Of a stretch of 64,000 nt of DNA, positions 17,305 to 27,200 are shown piece after piece. The position numbers and the translations under genes are program-made. This DNA comes from Micromonospora parva (GTDB lineage Bacteria; Actinomycetota; Actinomycetes; Mycobacteriales; Micromonosporaceae): contig NZ_JNZS01000025.1 in NCBI RefSeq assembly GCF_000718515.1, forward strand, positions 21,282 through 85,281, read 5' to 3'. The notes below the pieces were generated by a model. That model was not told where the DNA came from and ran no database searches. It worked only from the letters and a program-made list of their open reading frames with translations. Position 1 is the first letter of the stretch, and the number at the start of each line of letters is the position of its first letter.

Positions 17305-17322
17305 CGTCCGGTTGAGCGGACG
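17305..17322 (-). terminator. Small hairpin after the mrp operon
   Basis: CGTCCG and CGGACG pair around 6 bases, starting 11 bases after the mrpG stop. Short stem without a U-tract; a weak candidate. Confidence 0.3.
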
Positions 17323-17332
17323 CCGCCGGCCG

Positions 17333-17695
17333 TCACGCCGGCCCCGCCGACCCACCGTCCGCTCCGCGTTCGGCCAGCTCATCGGCGTCGAGCAGGCCCC
17401 GGTCGAGCCGCCCCGCCCGGTACGCGGCCCGCGCGATCATCTGCGCCGCGACCGGCGCGGTCGACAACTGGAAGACCGCCACCAGCAGGATCATGCCCAG
17501 GTCCGCCGGGGACCGCAGCCGCAACGCGATGCCCAGCAGCAACAGGAGCACCCCGAGCACCTGTGGTTTGGTGGCCGCGTGCATCCGGGACAGCGCGTCC
17601 GGAAAGCGCAGCACACCGATCCCGGCGGCCAGGCTGAGCAGCGCGCCGGCCACCAGACAGGCGGCGCCGAGCCAGTCCGCGACGGTGGCGATCAC
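17333..17695 (-). CDS. mrpG: Mrp Na+/H+ antiporter subunit G
   Basis: 120 residues, three helices. The family core GIGVLRFPDALSRMHAATKPQVLGVLLLLLG is visible in the first half (pieces GVLRFPDALSRMHAATKP and QVLGVLLLLLG). Last gene of the operon; its ATG overlaps the mrpF stop by 4 bases. Confidence 0.93.
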   Translation of the reverse strand: MIATVADWLGAACLVAGALLSLAAGIGVLRFPDALSRMHAATKPQVLGVLLLLLGIALRLRSPADLGMILLVAVFQLSTAPVAAQMIARAAYRAGRLDRGLLDADELAERGADGGSAGPA

Positions 17696-17955
17696 TGCTG
17701 CTCCCGGACGGCGAAGCGGACCAGCGACACCGATCCCACGAAGCCGAGCAGGGAGAGCACCACCAGCACGGGCAGGGTGGTGGCGTGCCGGTTCACCGCC
17801 GCCTCGGCGCCGACCGCGGCGACCATCGTGGCGAGCAGCATGTCCGCGGCGATCACCCGGTCCACCAGCGACGGGCCGCGGTAGAGGCGGACCAGCGCGA
17901 GGAACGCGGTGACCGACAGCAGTGGGGTGAGGACGGCGGCCAGGAACGTGGTCAC
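17692..17955 (-). CDS. mrpF: Mrp Na+/H+ antiporter subunit F
   Basis: 87 residues from GTG 17955, three helices, with the MrpF signature RGPSLVDRVIAADMLLA in the loop after TM1. Overlaps mrpE and mrpG by 4 bases each. Needed with the other subunits for the hetero-oligomeric antiporter; the exact role of F is not settled. Confidence 0.92.
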   Translation of the reverse strand: MTTFLAAVLTPLLSVTAFLALVRLYRGPSLVDRVIAADMLLATMVAAVGAEAAVNRHATTLPVLVVLSLLGFVGSVSLVRFAVREQQ

Positions 17956-18563
17956 AGGTGGGTTCCCTTCTCGGATGAGGTGACGTCGAGGTGGCGCAGT
18001 TCGGCGCTGGAGCCGACCGCGCGGACGATTCGCCGCTCCACGACGAGCGTGCGGTCCCGGGCCACGTCCAGGTCCGCCGGGCCGTGGGTGTCCAGGACGT
18101 GCAGGTAGAGCGTTCCGGAATTCCGGTCCACCTCGAGGATCAGCGTGCCCGGCACCAGCGAGACCACCTCGGCGGTGAGCGCCAGGTTCAGGTCGGTGGG
18201 CACCCGCAACCGGACCGCGACGATCGCCCCTCGTGGCCGGTAGCCGGGCTGCACCGCGATCCGGGCGATGTGCAGGCTCGCGCTGACCAGTTCGACAACG
18301 AACCGGGCCACGAACACCAGCAGCGCCCATGGTCGCAACCGGCCACCGAAGCTGACCGCCGGCAGCGGGAAGAACACCAGCACGGCCCCGCCCACCAGCA
18401 GGCCACCGACCAGGTTGGCCCAGGTGAGGTTGCCCCAGAGCAGGCTCCAGACCAGCACCAGCCAGCCGAGCGCCACCGCCTGGTCGCGCCAGCGCCCGAC
18501 CCGACCGCGCCCCACCACGCGAGGCCTGGGCGCGTCGGGAGCCGGCTCGGTTGGGCCGGTCAC
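17952..18563 (-). CDS. mrpE: Mrp Na+/H+ antiporter subunit E
   Basis: 203 residues with a proline-rich cytosolic N-terminus (about 35 residues), closely spaced helices at about 32-100, then a soluble C-terminal domain with LTAEVVSLVPGTLILEVD and LYLHVLDTHGP, as in MnhE. Coupled by 4-base overlaps to mrpD upstream and mrpF downstream. Confidence 0.92.
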   Translation of the reverse strand: MTGPTEPAPDAPRPRVVGRGRVGRWRDQAVALGWLVLVWSLLWGNLTWANLVGGLLVGGAVLVFFPLPAVSFGGRLRPWALLVFVARFVVELVSASLHIARIAVQPGYRPRGAIVAVRLRVPTDLNLALTAEVVSLVPGTLILEVDRNSGTLYLHVLDTHGPADLDVARDRTLVVERRIVRAVGSSAELRHLDVTSSEKGTHL

Positions 18564-20065
18564 GGCACGCCGCCCGGCAACACGGCACTGACGTACGGGG
18601 TACGCAGGAGCAGGTCCCCGGCGGCGTCAGCGGTGACGTCGAAGAGCGGACCGGCCAGCACGGTCAACGCCAGCCCCAGCGCGACCAGGGCCACTGTGGC
18701 GCCCACCATCAGCCTCGGCAGCTGGGCCACTGGCTCACTGGTGGCCGTGCGGGGCGCCCGCCAGAAGGCGATGTTCCACGCCCGGGACGCCACGTACAGG
18801 GTGAGCAGGCTGGTCAGCGTGCCGGCCGCGACCAGCACCCCGGGCAGCGGCCCGCCGGCGGCCACCCCGGCCTGGAGCAGGCCGAGCTTGCCGAGGAAGC
18901 CGGAGAACGGTGGCACTCCGGCGAGGTTCATGGCCGGGACGAAGAAGAGCACACCGAGCAGCGGCGCCGCCCGGGCCAGCCCGCCGATGCGGCGCAGGTC
19001 GGTGCTGCCGGCACGCTCCTCCACCAGCCCGGCGACGAGGAACAGCGTGGTCTGGATGGTGATGTGGTGCACCACGTAGAAGATCGCGCCGGAGAGCCCG
19101 GCGGCGGTGCTCAACGCCACCCCGAAGATCATGTAGCCGATGTGGCTGACCAGGGTGAACGAGAAGAGTCGCTTCAGATCCGACTGGGCCACCGCACCGA
19201 GGATGCCGACCACCATGGTCAACCCGGCGACGACCATGAGCAGCTTGTCGGCGCGTCCACCGGGAAACAGCAACGTCTCGGTGCGGATGATCGCGTAGAC
19301 GCCCACCTTGGTGAGCAGACCGGCGAAGACGGCCGTGACCGGGGCCGGCGCGGTGGGGTAACTGTCCGGCAACCAGGCCGACAACGGGAAGACCGCCGCC
19401 TTGATCGCGAACGCCAGCAGCAGCATCAGCTCCAGGGCCAGCCGCACACCGCCGGGCAGGTCGTCCAGGCGCTCGGCGAGCTGGGCGAGGTTGAGCGTGC
19501 CGGTGGCCGCGTACACCAGACCCACCGACGTCAGGAAGATCATCGAGGAGAGGATGCTGACCACCACGTACGTCGACCCGGTCCGGATCCGAGCCTCGGT
19601 GCCGCCCAGGGTGATCAGCACGAAGCTGGCGGCCAGCAGGATCTCGAACCCGACGAAGAGGTTGAACAGGTCACCGGCCAGGAACGCGTTGGTGACGCCC
19701 GCGGTGAGCACCAGGTACGTCGGGTGGAAGATCGACACCGGCGAGCTCTCGCTCGTCTCGCTGCGACCCTGGCCGACCGAGTACAACAACACGCACAGGG
19801 TCACCGCCGAGGACACCACAAGCATCAGCGCGGCGAGTTGATCGGCCACCAGGACGATGCCGACCGGCGGCGGCCACGCCCCCACCGCCACCACCACCGG
19901 CCCGTGCCGGTACGCCTGCACCAGCAACAGCACCGCCACCAGGAGCGTGCCGCTCAGACACAGCACGCTGATCGTGCGTTGAAGTCGGGGCTTCCCGGCC
20001 AGCAGCAGGCTCAGCGCCGCACCGAGCAGCGGCACCACCACCGGCAGCGGCAGCAGCGCGCTCAC
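18560..20065 (-). CDS. mrpD: Mrp Na+/H+ antiporter subunit D (proton-translocating)
   Basis: 501 residues, about 14 helices, homologous to Complex I NuoM/NuoN. Seen: FVGFEILLAASFVLITLGG near the conserved TM5 glutamate, FAIKAAVFPLSAWLPDSYPTAP with the TM7 lysine, and LFSFTLVSHIGYMIFG around TM8. It forms one of the two proton-channel-like units with MrpA. Overlaps mrpC and mrpE by 4 bases. Confidence 0.95.
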   Translation of the reverse strand: MSALLPLPVVVPLLGAALSLLLAGKPRLQRTISVLCLSGTLLVAVLLLVQAYRHGPVVVAVGAWPPPVGIVLVADQLAALMLVVSSAVTLCVLLYSVGQGRSETSESSPVSIFHPTYLVLTAGVTNAFLAGDLFNLFVGFEILLAASFVLITLGGTEARIRTGSTYVVVSILSSMIFLTSVGLVYAATGTLNLAQLAERLDDLPGGVRLALELMLLLAFAIKAAVFPLSAWLPDSYPTAPAPVTAVFAGLLTKVGVYAIIRTETLLFPGGRADKLLMVVAGLTMVVGILGAVAQSDLKRLFSFTLVSHIGYMIFGVALSTAAGLSGAIFYVVHHITIQTTLFLVAGLVEERAGSTDLRRIGGLARAAPLLGVLFFVPAMNLAGVPPFSGFLGKLGLLQAGVAAGGPLPGVLVAAGTLTSLLTLYVASRAWNIAFWRAPRTATSEPVAQLPRLMVGATVALVALGLALTVLAGPLFDVTADAAGDLLLRTPYVSAVLPGGVP

Positions 20066-20544
20066 TGCCCGTCATCCCCACGTCGCAGCCGTCGGCGGGC
20101 CGGTTCGGGATCGACCTGCTCCGGGTCACCGTTCGGGCCCTCCCCACCGAGGTCGGCAGCGCTCGCCTCGTTCCGCCCGGCCCGCCTGATGATCTGCCGG
20201 TCCTCCAGGTCGTCGGGGACCTCGTCGTCGCCGGAGAGATACCAGCTGCGGTACGCCACGGCGAGCAGGAACGCGGTGAACCCGAAGGTGATCACGATGG
20301 CGGTCAACACCATGGCCTGCGGCAACGGGTCACTCATCCGCTCCACCGGCCCGCTGCCGACGATCGGCGCCCCACCCGGGCGCCCACCCAACAGGATCAA
20401 CACGTTCACCCCGTTGCCGAGCATGATGATCCCCAGCAGGACCCGGGTCAGGCTGCGCTCCAACAGCAGGATCACCCCGCACCCGACCAGCACCGCGACG
20501 GCCAGCACCAGCACCAGCGTCGGCCCCGCCCCGCTCTCCGTCAC
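20062..20544 (-). CDS. mrpC: Mrp Na+/H+ antiporter subunit C (NuoK-like)
   Basis: 160 residues; three NuoK-like helices in the first 105 with LERSLTRVLLGIIMLGNGVN and DPLPQAMVLTAIVITFGFTA. A hydrophilic tail of about 50 residues rich in Asp/Glu/Arg is longer than in Bacillus MrpC. GTG 20544 overlaps the stop of the second bridging mini-ORF. Confidence 0.93.
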   Translation of the reverse strand: MTESGAGPTLVLVLAVAVLVGCGVILLLERSLTRVLLGIIMLGNGVNVLILLGGRPGGAPIVGSGPVERMSDPLPQAMVLTAIVITFGFTAFLLAVAYRSWYLSGDDEVPDDLEDRQIIRRAGRNEASAADLGGEGPNGDPEQVDPEPARRRLRRGDDGQ

Positions 20545-20603
20545 GGCGTGGCCTCTGTTCGCGACTGCGGGGCTCGCAACACCGGCTCACTCCTCGCGCT
20601 CAC
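20541..20603 (-). CDS. 20-codon bridging mini-ORF (MSARSEPV...)
   Basis: GTG 20603 overlaps the stop of the 9-codon mini-ORF (GTGA) and its TGA overlaps the mrpC GTG (GTGA). Together the two mini-ORFs link mrpA to mrpC without an untranslated base. Peptide function is doubtful; coupling is the likely role. Confidence 0.45.
   Translation of the reverse strand: MSARSEPVLRAPQSRTEATP
20558..20602 (-). repeat. Interspersed operon-junction repeat, copy 2
   Basis: Same 18-base and 22-base blocks as at 15759-15798, with CGGTG inserted between. A third, diverged partial copy (TGAGCGCGCGGAGCGAG) lies directly upstream at about 20612-20628 and encodes the 9-codon mini-ORF start. Confidence 0.8.
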
Positions 20604-20629
20604 GGCGCCACCTCGCTCCGCGCGCTCAT
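20600..20629 (-). CDS. 9-codon bridging mini-ORF MSARSEVAP
   Basis: ATG 20629 overlaps the mrpA stop (ATGA); TGA 20602-20600 overlaps the start of the next mini-ORF. It shares MSARSE with the other two. A peptide this short is unlikely to act by itself. Confidence 0.4.
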   Translation of the reverse strand: MSARSEVAP

Positions 20630-23460
20630 GTCCGGTCGCCCTTGTCGACGGCCAGACCGCCGGCGGCCGTTCCGGTGGCCTCGATGTGCCGGTCCACCTC
20701 GGCGCCGAGGCTGCGCAGGATGTCCAGCACCAACCCGATCACGACCAGGTACACGCCGATGTCGAAGAAGAGCGACGTCACCAGGTGGGTGTCGCCGATC
20801 AGTGGCAGCCGCTGGTCGACCTTCGCGCTCTCCAGCACCGACCCGCCGGCCAGCAGCGCCACCAGGCCGCTGCCCACCGCCGTGGCCAACCCGGCGCCGA
20901 GAATCGGGCCGGCACCGATCGGCACCGCCTCGGTCAGCTCGTACCGACCGCCGGCCAGATAGCGGACCACCAGGGCGAGACCCGCCACCAGCCCTCCGGC
21001 GAACCCGCCGCCCGGAGCGTTGTGCCCGGAGAAGAGCAGGAACAGGGAGAACAGCACCACGGTGTGGAAGATCAGCCGGATGACCACCTCCAACACGATC
21101 GAGCGGCGCTCCTCGTAGAGGGTGGGACCACCGCGCAGCCACACCGGCCGGCCCCGCACACCCGCCCGCTGGTCCGCCTCGGGCCGGCGCGGCCGAGGCC
21201 CGGTGCGGGAGCGCTCGAAGATCAGGCTGGCCACCCCGGTCGCGGCCACCACCAGCACCGCCAGCTCACCCATCGTGTCCCAGGCCCGGATGTCGACCAG
21301 GGTCACGTTGACCACGTTGCGGCCGTACCCCTGGGCGACCGCCAGATCCGGGAAGGCCGCGGAGATGGTCGGTGCCTGGCGGGCGCCGACGGCGACGAGG
21401 GCCAGCCCGGCGGCGACCACGCCCACCGCCACCCCGATCACCCGGCGGATCAGGCGGGTACGCCGTATCGGGCGGGCCGAGAACCGCTCCGGCAGGCGAC
21501 GCAGCACCAGCACGAAGACCGCTATCGTCGAGGTCTCCACCAGAAACTGGGTGAGCGCCAGGTCGGGTGCTCCGTGCAGCACGAACAGCATCGCCGTGCC
21601 GTAGCCGGTCATGCCCACCAGCAACATCGCGGTCAGCCGGCGGCGGGCGCCGACCGCCAACACCGCCGCCACCGCGATCACCAGCACGACCACCGGTTGC
21701 AGCAGGCTGTCCCAGAGCGGAATCCGCGCCCGCCAGGGACTGGCGGAGAGCATCGCCGCGCCGGGCACCAGCACCAGGGTGACCAGGATGACGCCCAGGT
21801 ACTGCGGCAGGGAGCCGCGCTGGGTCGCGCCTGTGACATCGATGGCCAGCCGGTCGAAGCGGCCCACCACCCACTCGTACCCCTGGTTGCCCCCCACCGG
21901 TGCGCGCAGCCGCGCCAGCACCGGGGCGAGCGGCCCGCGCACGGCGAAGAGCAGGCCACCGCCGACGAGCGCCAACACGGACAGGCCGAGCGCCGGGGTC
22001 GGTCCGGCCCAGAGCGCCAGGTGCGCGTCGACCCCGCCGAGCAGATCGGCGTACGGCCGCAGCACGTCCTCCAGGACGCTCGCGGCCGGGCCGGCGAGCA
22101 GACCGATCCCGGCCAGCACCGCTGGCGGTACCAGCAGCGACGCGGCGATCGACCCCGGCGGGACCGGCGTCACGCCCGGCCGGTCGGCGAACGCGCCCCA
22201 GAGAAAACGGGCGCTGTACGCGACGGTGAGCACCGTCCCGGCGACCAGGCCGGTGAGGAGCACCGGTTGGTCGGTGAACGCGGCGAACACCGCCTCCTTC
22301 GCCACGAAGCCGACCAGCGGCGGCACCCCGGCCATCGACGCCGCGGCCAGCACGGCCACCACGAACAGCGGCCGGGACCAGTGCCGCAGCCCGGACAACT
22401 CGCGCAGGTCACGGGTGCCGGCACTGTGGTCGATGATGCCGACGACCAGGAAGAGCGCCGCCTTGAACAGGGCGTGCGCCAGCAGCATCGCGGTGCCGGC
22501 CAGCGCGGCGTCCGGCGTGCCCGAGCCGGTCACCGCGACCAGAAGGCCGAGCTGGCTGACCGTCCCGTACGCCAGCAGCAGCTTGAGGTCGGTCTGGCGC
22601 AGCGCCGCCCAACCGCCGAGCAGCATTGTCGCCACCCCGGCGACCTGCACCACCGGCCGCCACGGGCCGACCGTGGCGAGCACCGGCGCGAGCAGCCCGA
22701 CCAGGTAGACGCCGGCCTTGACCATGGCGGCGGCGTGCAGGTACGCGCTGACCGGCGTGGGTGCCGCCATCGCGACCGGCAGCCACGAGCTGAACGGCAG
22801 CACCGCCGACTTGGACAGCGCCCCGGCCAGGATCAGCAGCACGGCACCCACCAGATACCCGCCGCCGGGCAGCGGCTGGGCGATGATCTCCGACCAGCGG
22901 TAGCTGCCGGCGTGCTCGCCCAGCATGATGAAACCGACCAGCATGGCGAGCCCGCCCAGCGTGGTGACCGTCAACGCCTGCGCCGCCGCCCAACGGCTGG
23001 ACCGCCGTTCGGTGCTGTGCCCGATCAGCAGGTACGAAAAGACAGTGGTCAGCTCCCAGCCGACGTAAAGCAGCAGCAGGTCGTCGGCGAAGACCAGGAC
23101 GAGCATCGCGCCCGCGAAGGCGACCAGGACCGCGGCGAACTGCGCCAGACCGATCGAGCCGGCGCTGAAGTAGCGGGCGCTGTAGACCAGCACCAGCGCG
23201 CCGACGCCGCCGATCAGCAGCGTCATCAGCCAGGACAGCGTGGTGAGCCGGAACGCGATGTCGAGGCCCAACTGCCGGATCCACGGGTACGTCTCGACCA
23301 CCGCCCCGCCGCCGCTCACGGCCGGGGTGCGGGCCACCGCCCAGCAGAACGCGGCGGCCGGCGCGAGCGCCAGCGGGTAGCACGCGCGCGGACCCCACCA
23401 GCGAACGAGCAGGGGCGCGGCGAGGGCCGCCACGAAATGGAGGATGAGCAGTACCAGCAC
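20626..23460 (-). CDS. mrpA: Mrp Na+/H+ antiporter subunit A fused to subunit B
   Basis: 944 residues. GTG 23460 follows GGGAG by 5 bases. Residues 1-480 are NuoL-like (LLLLYVGWELTTVFSYLLIGHST, LSKSAVLPFSSWLPVAMAAP, LLAYGTVSQLGLL); then an MbhD-like part with HGAPDLALTQFLVETSTI; then an MnhB domain (about 795-920, FHTVVLFSLFLLFSGHNAPG). Fusion of B to A is known in actinobacteria. First gene of the operon mrpA-C-D-E-F-G. Confidence 0.95.
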   Translation of the reverse strand: MLVLLILHFVAALAAPLLVRWWGPRACYPLALAPAAAFCWAVARTPAVSGGGAVVETYPWIRQLGLDIAFRLTTLSWLMTLLIGGVGALVLVYSARYFSAGSIGLAQFAAVLVAFAGAMLVLVFADDLLLLYVGWELTTVFSYLLIGHSTERRSSRWAAAQALTVTTLGGLAMLVGFIMLGEHAGSYRWSEIIAQPLPGGGYLVGAVLLILAGALSKSAVLPFSSWLPVAMAAPTPVSAYLHAAAMVKAGVYLVGLLAPVLATVGPWRPVVQVAGVATMLLGGWAALRQTDLKLLLAYGTVSQLGLLVAVTGSGTPDAALAGTAMLLAHALFKAALFLVVGIIDHSAGTRDLRELSGLRHWSRPLFVVAVLAAASMAGVPPLVGFVAKEAVFAAFTDQPVLLTGLVAGTVLTVAYSARFLWGAFADRPGVTPVPPGSIAASLLVPPAVLAGIGLLAGPAASVLEDVLRPYADLLGGVDAHLALWAGPTPALGLSVLALVGGGLLFAVRGPLAPVLARLRAPVGGNQGYEWVVGRFDRLAIDVTGATQRGSLPQYLGVILVTLVLVPGAAMLSASPWRARIPLWDSLLQPVVVLVIAVAAVLAVGARRRLTAMLLVGMTGYGTAMLFVLHGAPDLALTQFLVETSTIAVFVLVLRRLPERFSARPIRRTRLIRRVIGVAVGVVAAGLALVAVGARQAPTISAAFPDLAVAQGYGRNVVNVTLVDIRAWDTMGELAVLVVAATGVASLIFERSRTGPRPRRPEADQRAGVRGRPVWLRGGPTLYEERRSIVLEVVIRLIFHTVVLFSLFLLFSGHNAPGGGFAGGLVAGLALVVRYLAGGRYELTEAVPIGAGPILGAGLATAVGSGLVALLAGGSVLESAKVDQRLPLIGDTHLVTSLFFDIGVYLVVIGLVLDILRSLGAEVDRHIEATGTAAGGLAVDKGDRT

Positions 23461-23625
23461 CTGCGCTCCCGATCGACATGGCCGACGCCAGTGGCAGCGG
23501 TGGCGCCTAGCAGCGATCAGACGCCAGTTCGCAGCCCGCCGGGCCGGTTTTGCCGGAATTAACCCCCAAACCCACCCCACCCCACCCCACCGACCCCACC
23601 CCAGGCGCCCAGCCCAGCCCTCTTC

Positions 23626-23687
23626 CGTTGATCAAGAGGTTTGCGTCAGCCGCGCCCGCTTTTTTGACGCAAACCTCTTGATCAACG
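23626..23687. repeat. GATC-anchored palindrome C (perfect 23-bp arms)
   Basis: Arms 23626-23648 and 23665-23687 are exact complements (outer CGTTGATCAAGAGG, inner TTTGCGTCA) around 16 bases. It lies 25 bases past the stop of the 129-residue protein gene and about 165 bases upstream of mrpA. Confidence 0.85.
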
Positions 23688-23712
23688 CGGGAAAAAGGGG
23701 GTGGGGGTGGGG

Positions 23713-24102
23713 TTAGTGGAGGAGGGCGTTGTTGAGGGGTTGGGCGTCGTCGGGGGCGGGGCGGTCGCGGCGTAGCTCGGCCAGCAGGTCGGGGCGGCCG
23801 AGCTGGCGGGCGACCCGGTCGACGACGCGTTCCGCGGCGGTCAGCGAGCGCACCGCGAGCAGACGGCCGCGACTCTCGCGGCGCAGCACGAAGTAGTGCA
23901 CGGCAACGCGGACCTGACCCCGATCGGCGGCGCTGGCCTGGGCGGTGCAGAGGACCAGCTCGCGCAGGCAGCGGGCGAGACGTTCGGCGAGCTCGAGCTC
24001 GGGGCCGTGCAGGCCGGCGCGGAGGGCGGCGAGATGACTGTCGACCTTGCGAATCAGCACGTCGGTGCCCGGTTCGACGGTGCGCTGCTCGCCGGCCATC
24101 AC
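23713..24102 (-). CDS. 129-residue helical protein, unknown function
   Basis: Soluble, Leu/Arg/Ala-rich, mostly helical, opening MMAGEQRTVEPG and ending PLNNALLH. GTG 24102 or ATG 24099 both sit behind GAGGGG. Coding bias is typical of the region. I recognise no domain. It stands alone, divergent from lhr, with an AT-rich shared promoter region. Confidence 0.6.
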   Translation of the reverse strand: MMAGEQRTVEPGTDVLIRKVDSHLAALRAGLHGPELELAERLARCLRELVLCTAQASAADRGQVRVAVHYFVLRRESRGRLLAVRSLTAAERVVDRVARQLGRPDLLAELRRDRPAPDDAQPLNNALLH

Positions 24103-24165
24103 ATCCCCTCACCCCGGTTCGCGTTGCGAGTGAAGTTACTTTATGTTGCTCCTCAGAAGCAAGCA

Positions 24166-24180
24166 GTTAAGTGAGACTTA
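24166..24180. promoter_or_regulatory. Palindrome in the divergent 24103-24276 promoter region
   Basis: TTAAGTGAGACTTAA: perfect 6-base arms around GAG, inside the most AT-rich stretch here (about 24128-24190). A related half, CATTAAGCG, follows at once. Operator-like; which of the two divergent genes it controls is unknown. Confidence 0.4.
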
Positions 24181-24276
24181 ACGCATTAAGCGCACGTTCC
24201 ACGCTTTTTGCCTTTTGCTCGCCCATTCCGTCGTGAGCCGTTCGTGGATGTCAGACCGGAGGGGCACGATGGACCG

Positions 24277-27200
24277 GTGACCGGGGCAGACGCAGACACC
24301 GGCGCGGTGCTCGCCGGGTTCGGCCCGGCCACCCGCGCCTGGTTCGACAACGCTTTCGCCGCGCCGACCGCCGCGCAGATCGGTGCGTGGCGGTCGGTCG
24401 CCGCCGGTCGCAACGCGCTGGTGGTGGCGCCCACCGGCTCCGGCAAGACGCTCGCTGCCTTCCTCTGGTCACTGGACCGGCTGGCCCGCGAGCCGGCACC
24501 GACCGAGGCCCGCCAGCGGTGCCGGGTGCTCTATGTCAGCCCACTCAAGGCCCTCGCCGTCGACGTGGAGCGCAACCTGCGCGCCCCGCTGGCCGGCATC
24601 CGGCAGGCGGCCACCCGGCTGGGCGTGGCACCGCCCGACATCACCGTCGGCATGCGCACCGGCGACACGCCCGCCGACGAGCGACGGGCCTTCGCCCGCA
24701 CCCCGCCCGACATCCTCATCACCACGCCCGAGTCGCTGTTCCTGCTACTGACGTCGGCGGCCCGCGACTCACTGCGCGGCATCCAGACGGTGATCGTCGA
24801 CGAGGTGCACGCGGTGGCCGGCAGCAAACGCGGCGCCCACCTCGCCCTCTCCCTCGAACGCCTCGACGAGCTGCTGCCCGCCCCGGCGCAGCGCATCGGC
24901 CTCTCGGCCACCGTCCGCCCGATCGACGCCTGCGCGCAGTTCCTCGGCGGTGCCCGCCCGGTCGACGTGGTGCAGCCGGCCACTCCGAAGACCATCGAGG
25001 TCAGCGTGCAGGTCCCGGTGGAGGACATGACCCGCCTGGACGAGCAGGAGCAGCCACCGGAGGACGACCTCGGCGGCCCCGGGCCACGTCGGGCGTCGAT
25101 CTGGCCGGCCGTGGAGGAGCGGGTCTTCACCCTCATCGGGCAGCACCGCTCGACCATCGTCTTCACCAACTCCCGCCGCAGCGCCGAGCGCCTCTGCGCC
25201 CGGCTCAACGAGCTGGCCGCCGAAGCGGCGACCGAGGGCGCGGCCGGCGTGCCGGAAGGGTTGTCGGCCGACGACGACCCGGCGGCCGGCGCGCAGCGGT
25301 GGGGTGGCCCCGCCGGCCCGGTGCGCAACCGGCCACCGGCCGAGGTGATGGCCCAGTCCGGCGCCGCCACCGGCGCGGCACCGGTGATCGCCCGCGCCCA
25401 CCACGGCAGCGTCTCCCGGGAGGAGCGCAAGCACATCGAGGAGGCGCTCAAGTCCGGCCAGCTGCCGGCGGTGGTGGCCACCTCCAGCCTGGAGCTGGGC
25501 ATCGACATGGGCGCTGTCGACCTGGTGGTGCAGATCGAGGCGCCGCCGAGCGTGGCCGCCGGGCTGCAACGGGTCGGCCGGGCCGGGCACCAGGTGGGCG
25601 CCGTCTCCCGTGGAGTGGTCTTCCCCAAGCACCGTGGCGACCTGCTCTCCTGCGCGGTGGTCGCCGAGCGGATGACCGACGGCGCGATCGAGGAGCTGCA
25701 CTACCCGCGCAACCCGCTGGACGTGCTGGCCCAGCAGATCGTCGCGATGGTGGCGCTGGAGCCGTGGGCGCTCGGCGACCTGGCCGTGCTGGTCCGCCGG
25801 GCCGCACCCTTCGCCGAGCTGCCCGACTCGGCGCTGCACGCCGTGCTGGACATGCTCTCCGGTCGCTACCCGTCCACCGCCTTCGCCGAGCTGCGCCCCC
25901 GACTGGTCTGGGACCGGGCCACCGACCTGCTCACCGGCCGCCCCGGCGCGCAGCGACTCGCGGTGACCAGCGGCGGCACCATCCCCGACCGGGGCCTGTT
26001 CGGGGTCTTCCTGGCCGGTGCCGAGCGGGCCGCCCGGGTCGGTGAGCTGGACGAGGAGATGGTCTACGAGTCCCGGGTGGGCGATGTCTTCCTGCTCGGC
26101 TCCTCCTCCTGGCGCATCGAGGAGATCACCCCTGACCGGGTGCTCGTCTCGCCCGCCCCGGGGCAGGCCGCGCGCATGCCGTTCTGGAAGGGCGACCAGC
26201 TGGGTCGGCCGGTGGAGCTGGGCCGGGCCATCGGCGCCCGGGTGCGCACCCTGCTGCGACAGACCGACGAAGCCGCACTGGCCGCGCTGCGCGACGGCGG
26301 GCTGGACGACTGGGCCGCCGGCAACCTGATGGCCTACCTGCGCGATCAGCGGGAGGCCACCCGTTCGCTGCCCGACGACCGCACTGTCGTCGTGGAACGG
26401 TTCCGCGACGAGCTGGGCGACTGGCGGCTGGCCGTGCACAGCGTGCTCGGCGCCCGGGTCAACGGGCCCTGGGCGCTCGCGGTGGGCCGCCGGCTGGCCG
26501 AGCGGTACGGCGTGGACGCCCAGGTGATGCCCTCCGACGACGGCATCGTGGTGCGACTTCCGGACACCGCCGACGAACCGCCCGGCGCCGACGTGGTGGT
26601 CTTCGAACCCGACGAGATCACCCAGCTGGTCGAGGAGTCGGTCGGCACCTCCGCCCTCTTCGCCGCCCGTTTCCGGGAGTGCGCCGCCCGGTCACTGCTG
26701 CTGCCGCGCCGCGACCCGCGCCGCCGCCAACCGCTCTGGCAGCAACGGCAACGCTCCGCCCAGCTCCTCGACGTGGCCCGCGAGTACGCGGACTTCCCGG
26801 TCACCCTGGAGGCCGCCCGGGAGTGCCTCCAGGACGTCTTCGACCAGCCGGCGCTGGCCGGGCTGATGCGCGACCTGGCCACCCGCAAGGTGCGGCTGGT
26901 CGAGGTGGAGACCAGCGCGCCGTCCCCGTTCGCGCGGTCGCTGCTCTTCGGCTACGTCGGTGCGTTCCTCTACGAGGGCGACGCCCCGCTGGCCGAGCGC
27001 CGCGCCGCCGCGCTCGCCCTCGACTCCACCCTCCTCGGCGAGCTGCTCGGCCGGGTCGACCTGCGCGAACTGCTCGACCCGGCGGTGCTCACCGAGACCG
27101 ACCGGCAACTGCGGTGGCTGACCGAGCAGCGCCGCCCCCGCGACGCCGAGGACGTGGTCGAGCTGCTGCGGGTGCTCGGTGACCTGAGCGACGCCGAGCT

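Noticed and set aside
20548..23562. A 1004-codon open frame opposite mrpA
   Set aside because: Pure antisense shadow of a GC-rich gene: Gln/Arg/His/Gly-rich with no domains, no Shine-Dalgarno, while the other strand encodes a clear MrpA-MrpB.
24769..26439. A 556-codon open frame opposite lhr
   Set aside because: Shadow of the helicase gene; no recognisable domain and the helicase motifs are on the plus strand.
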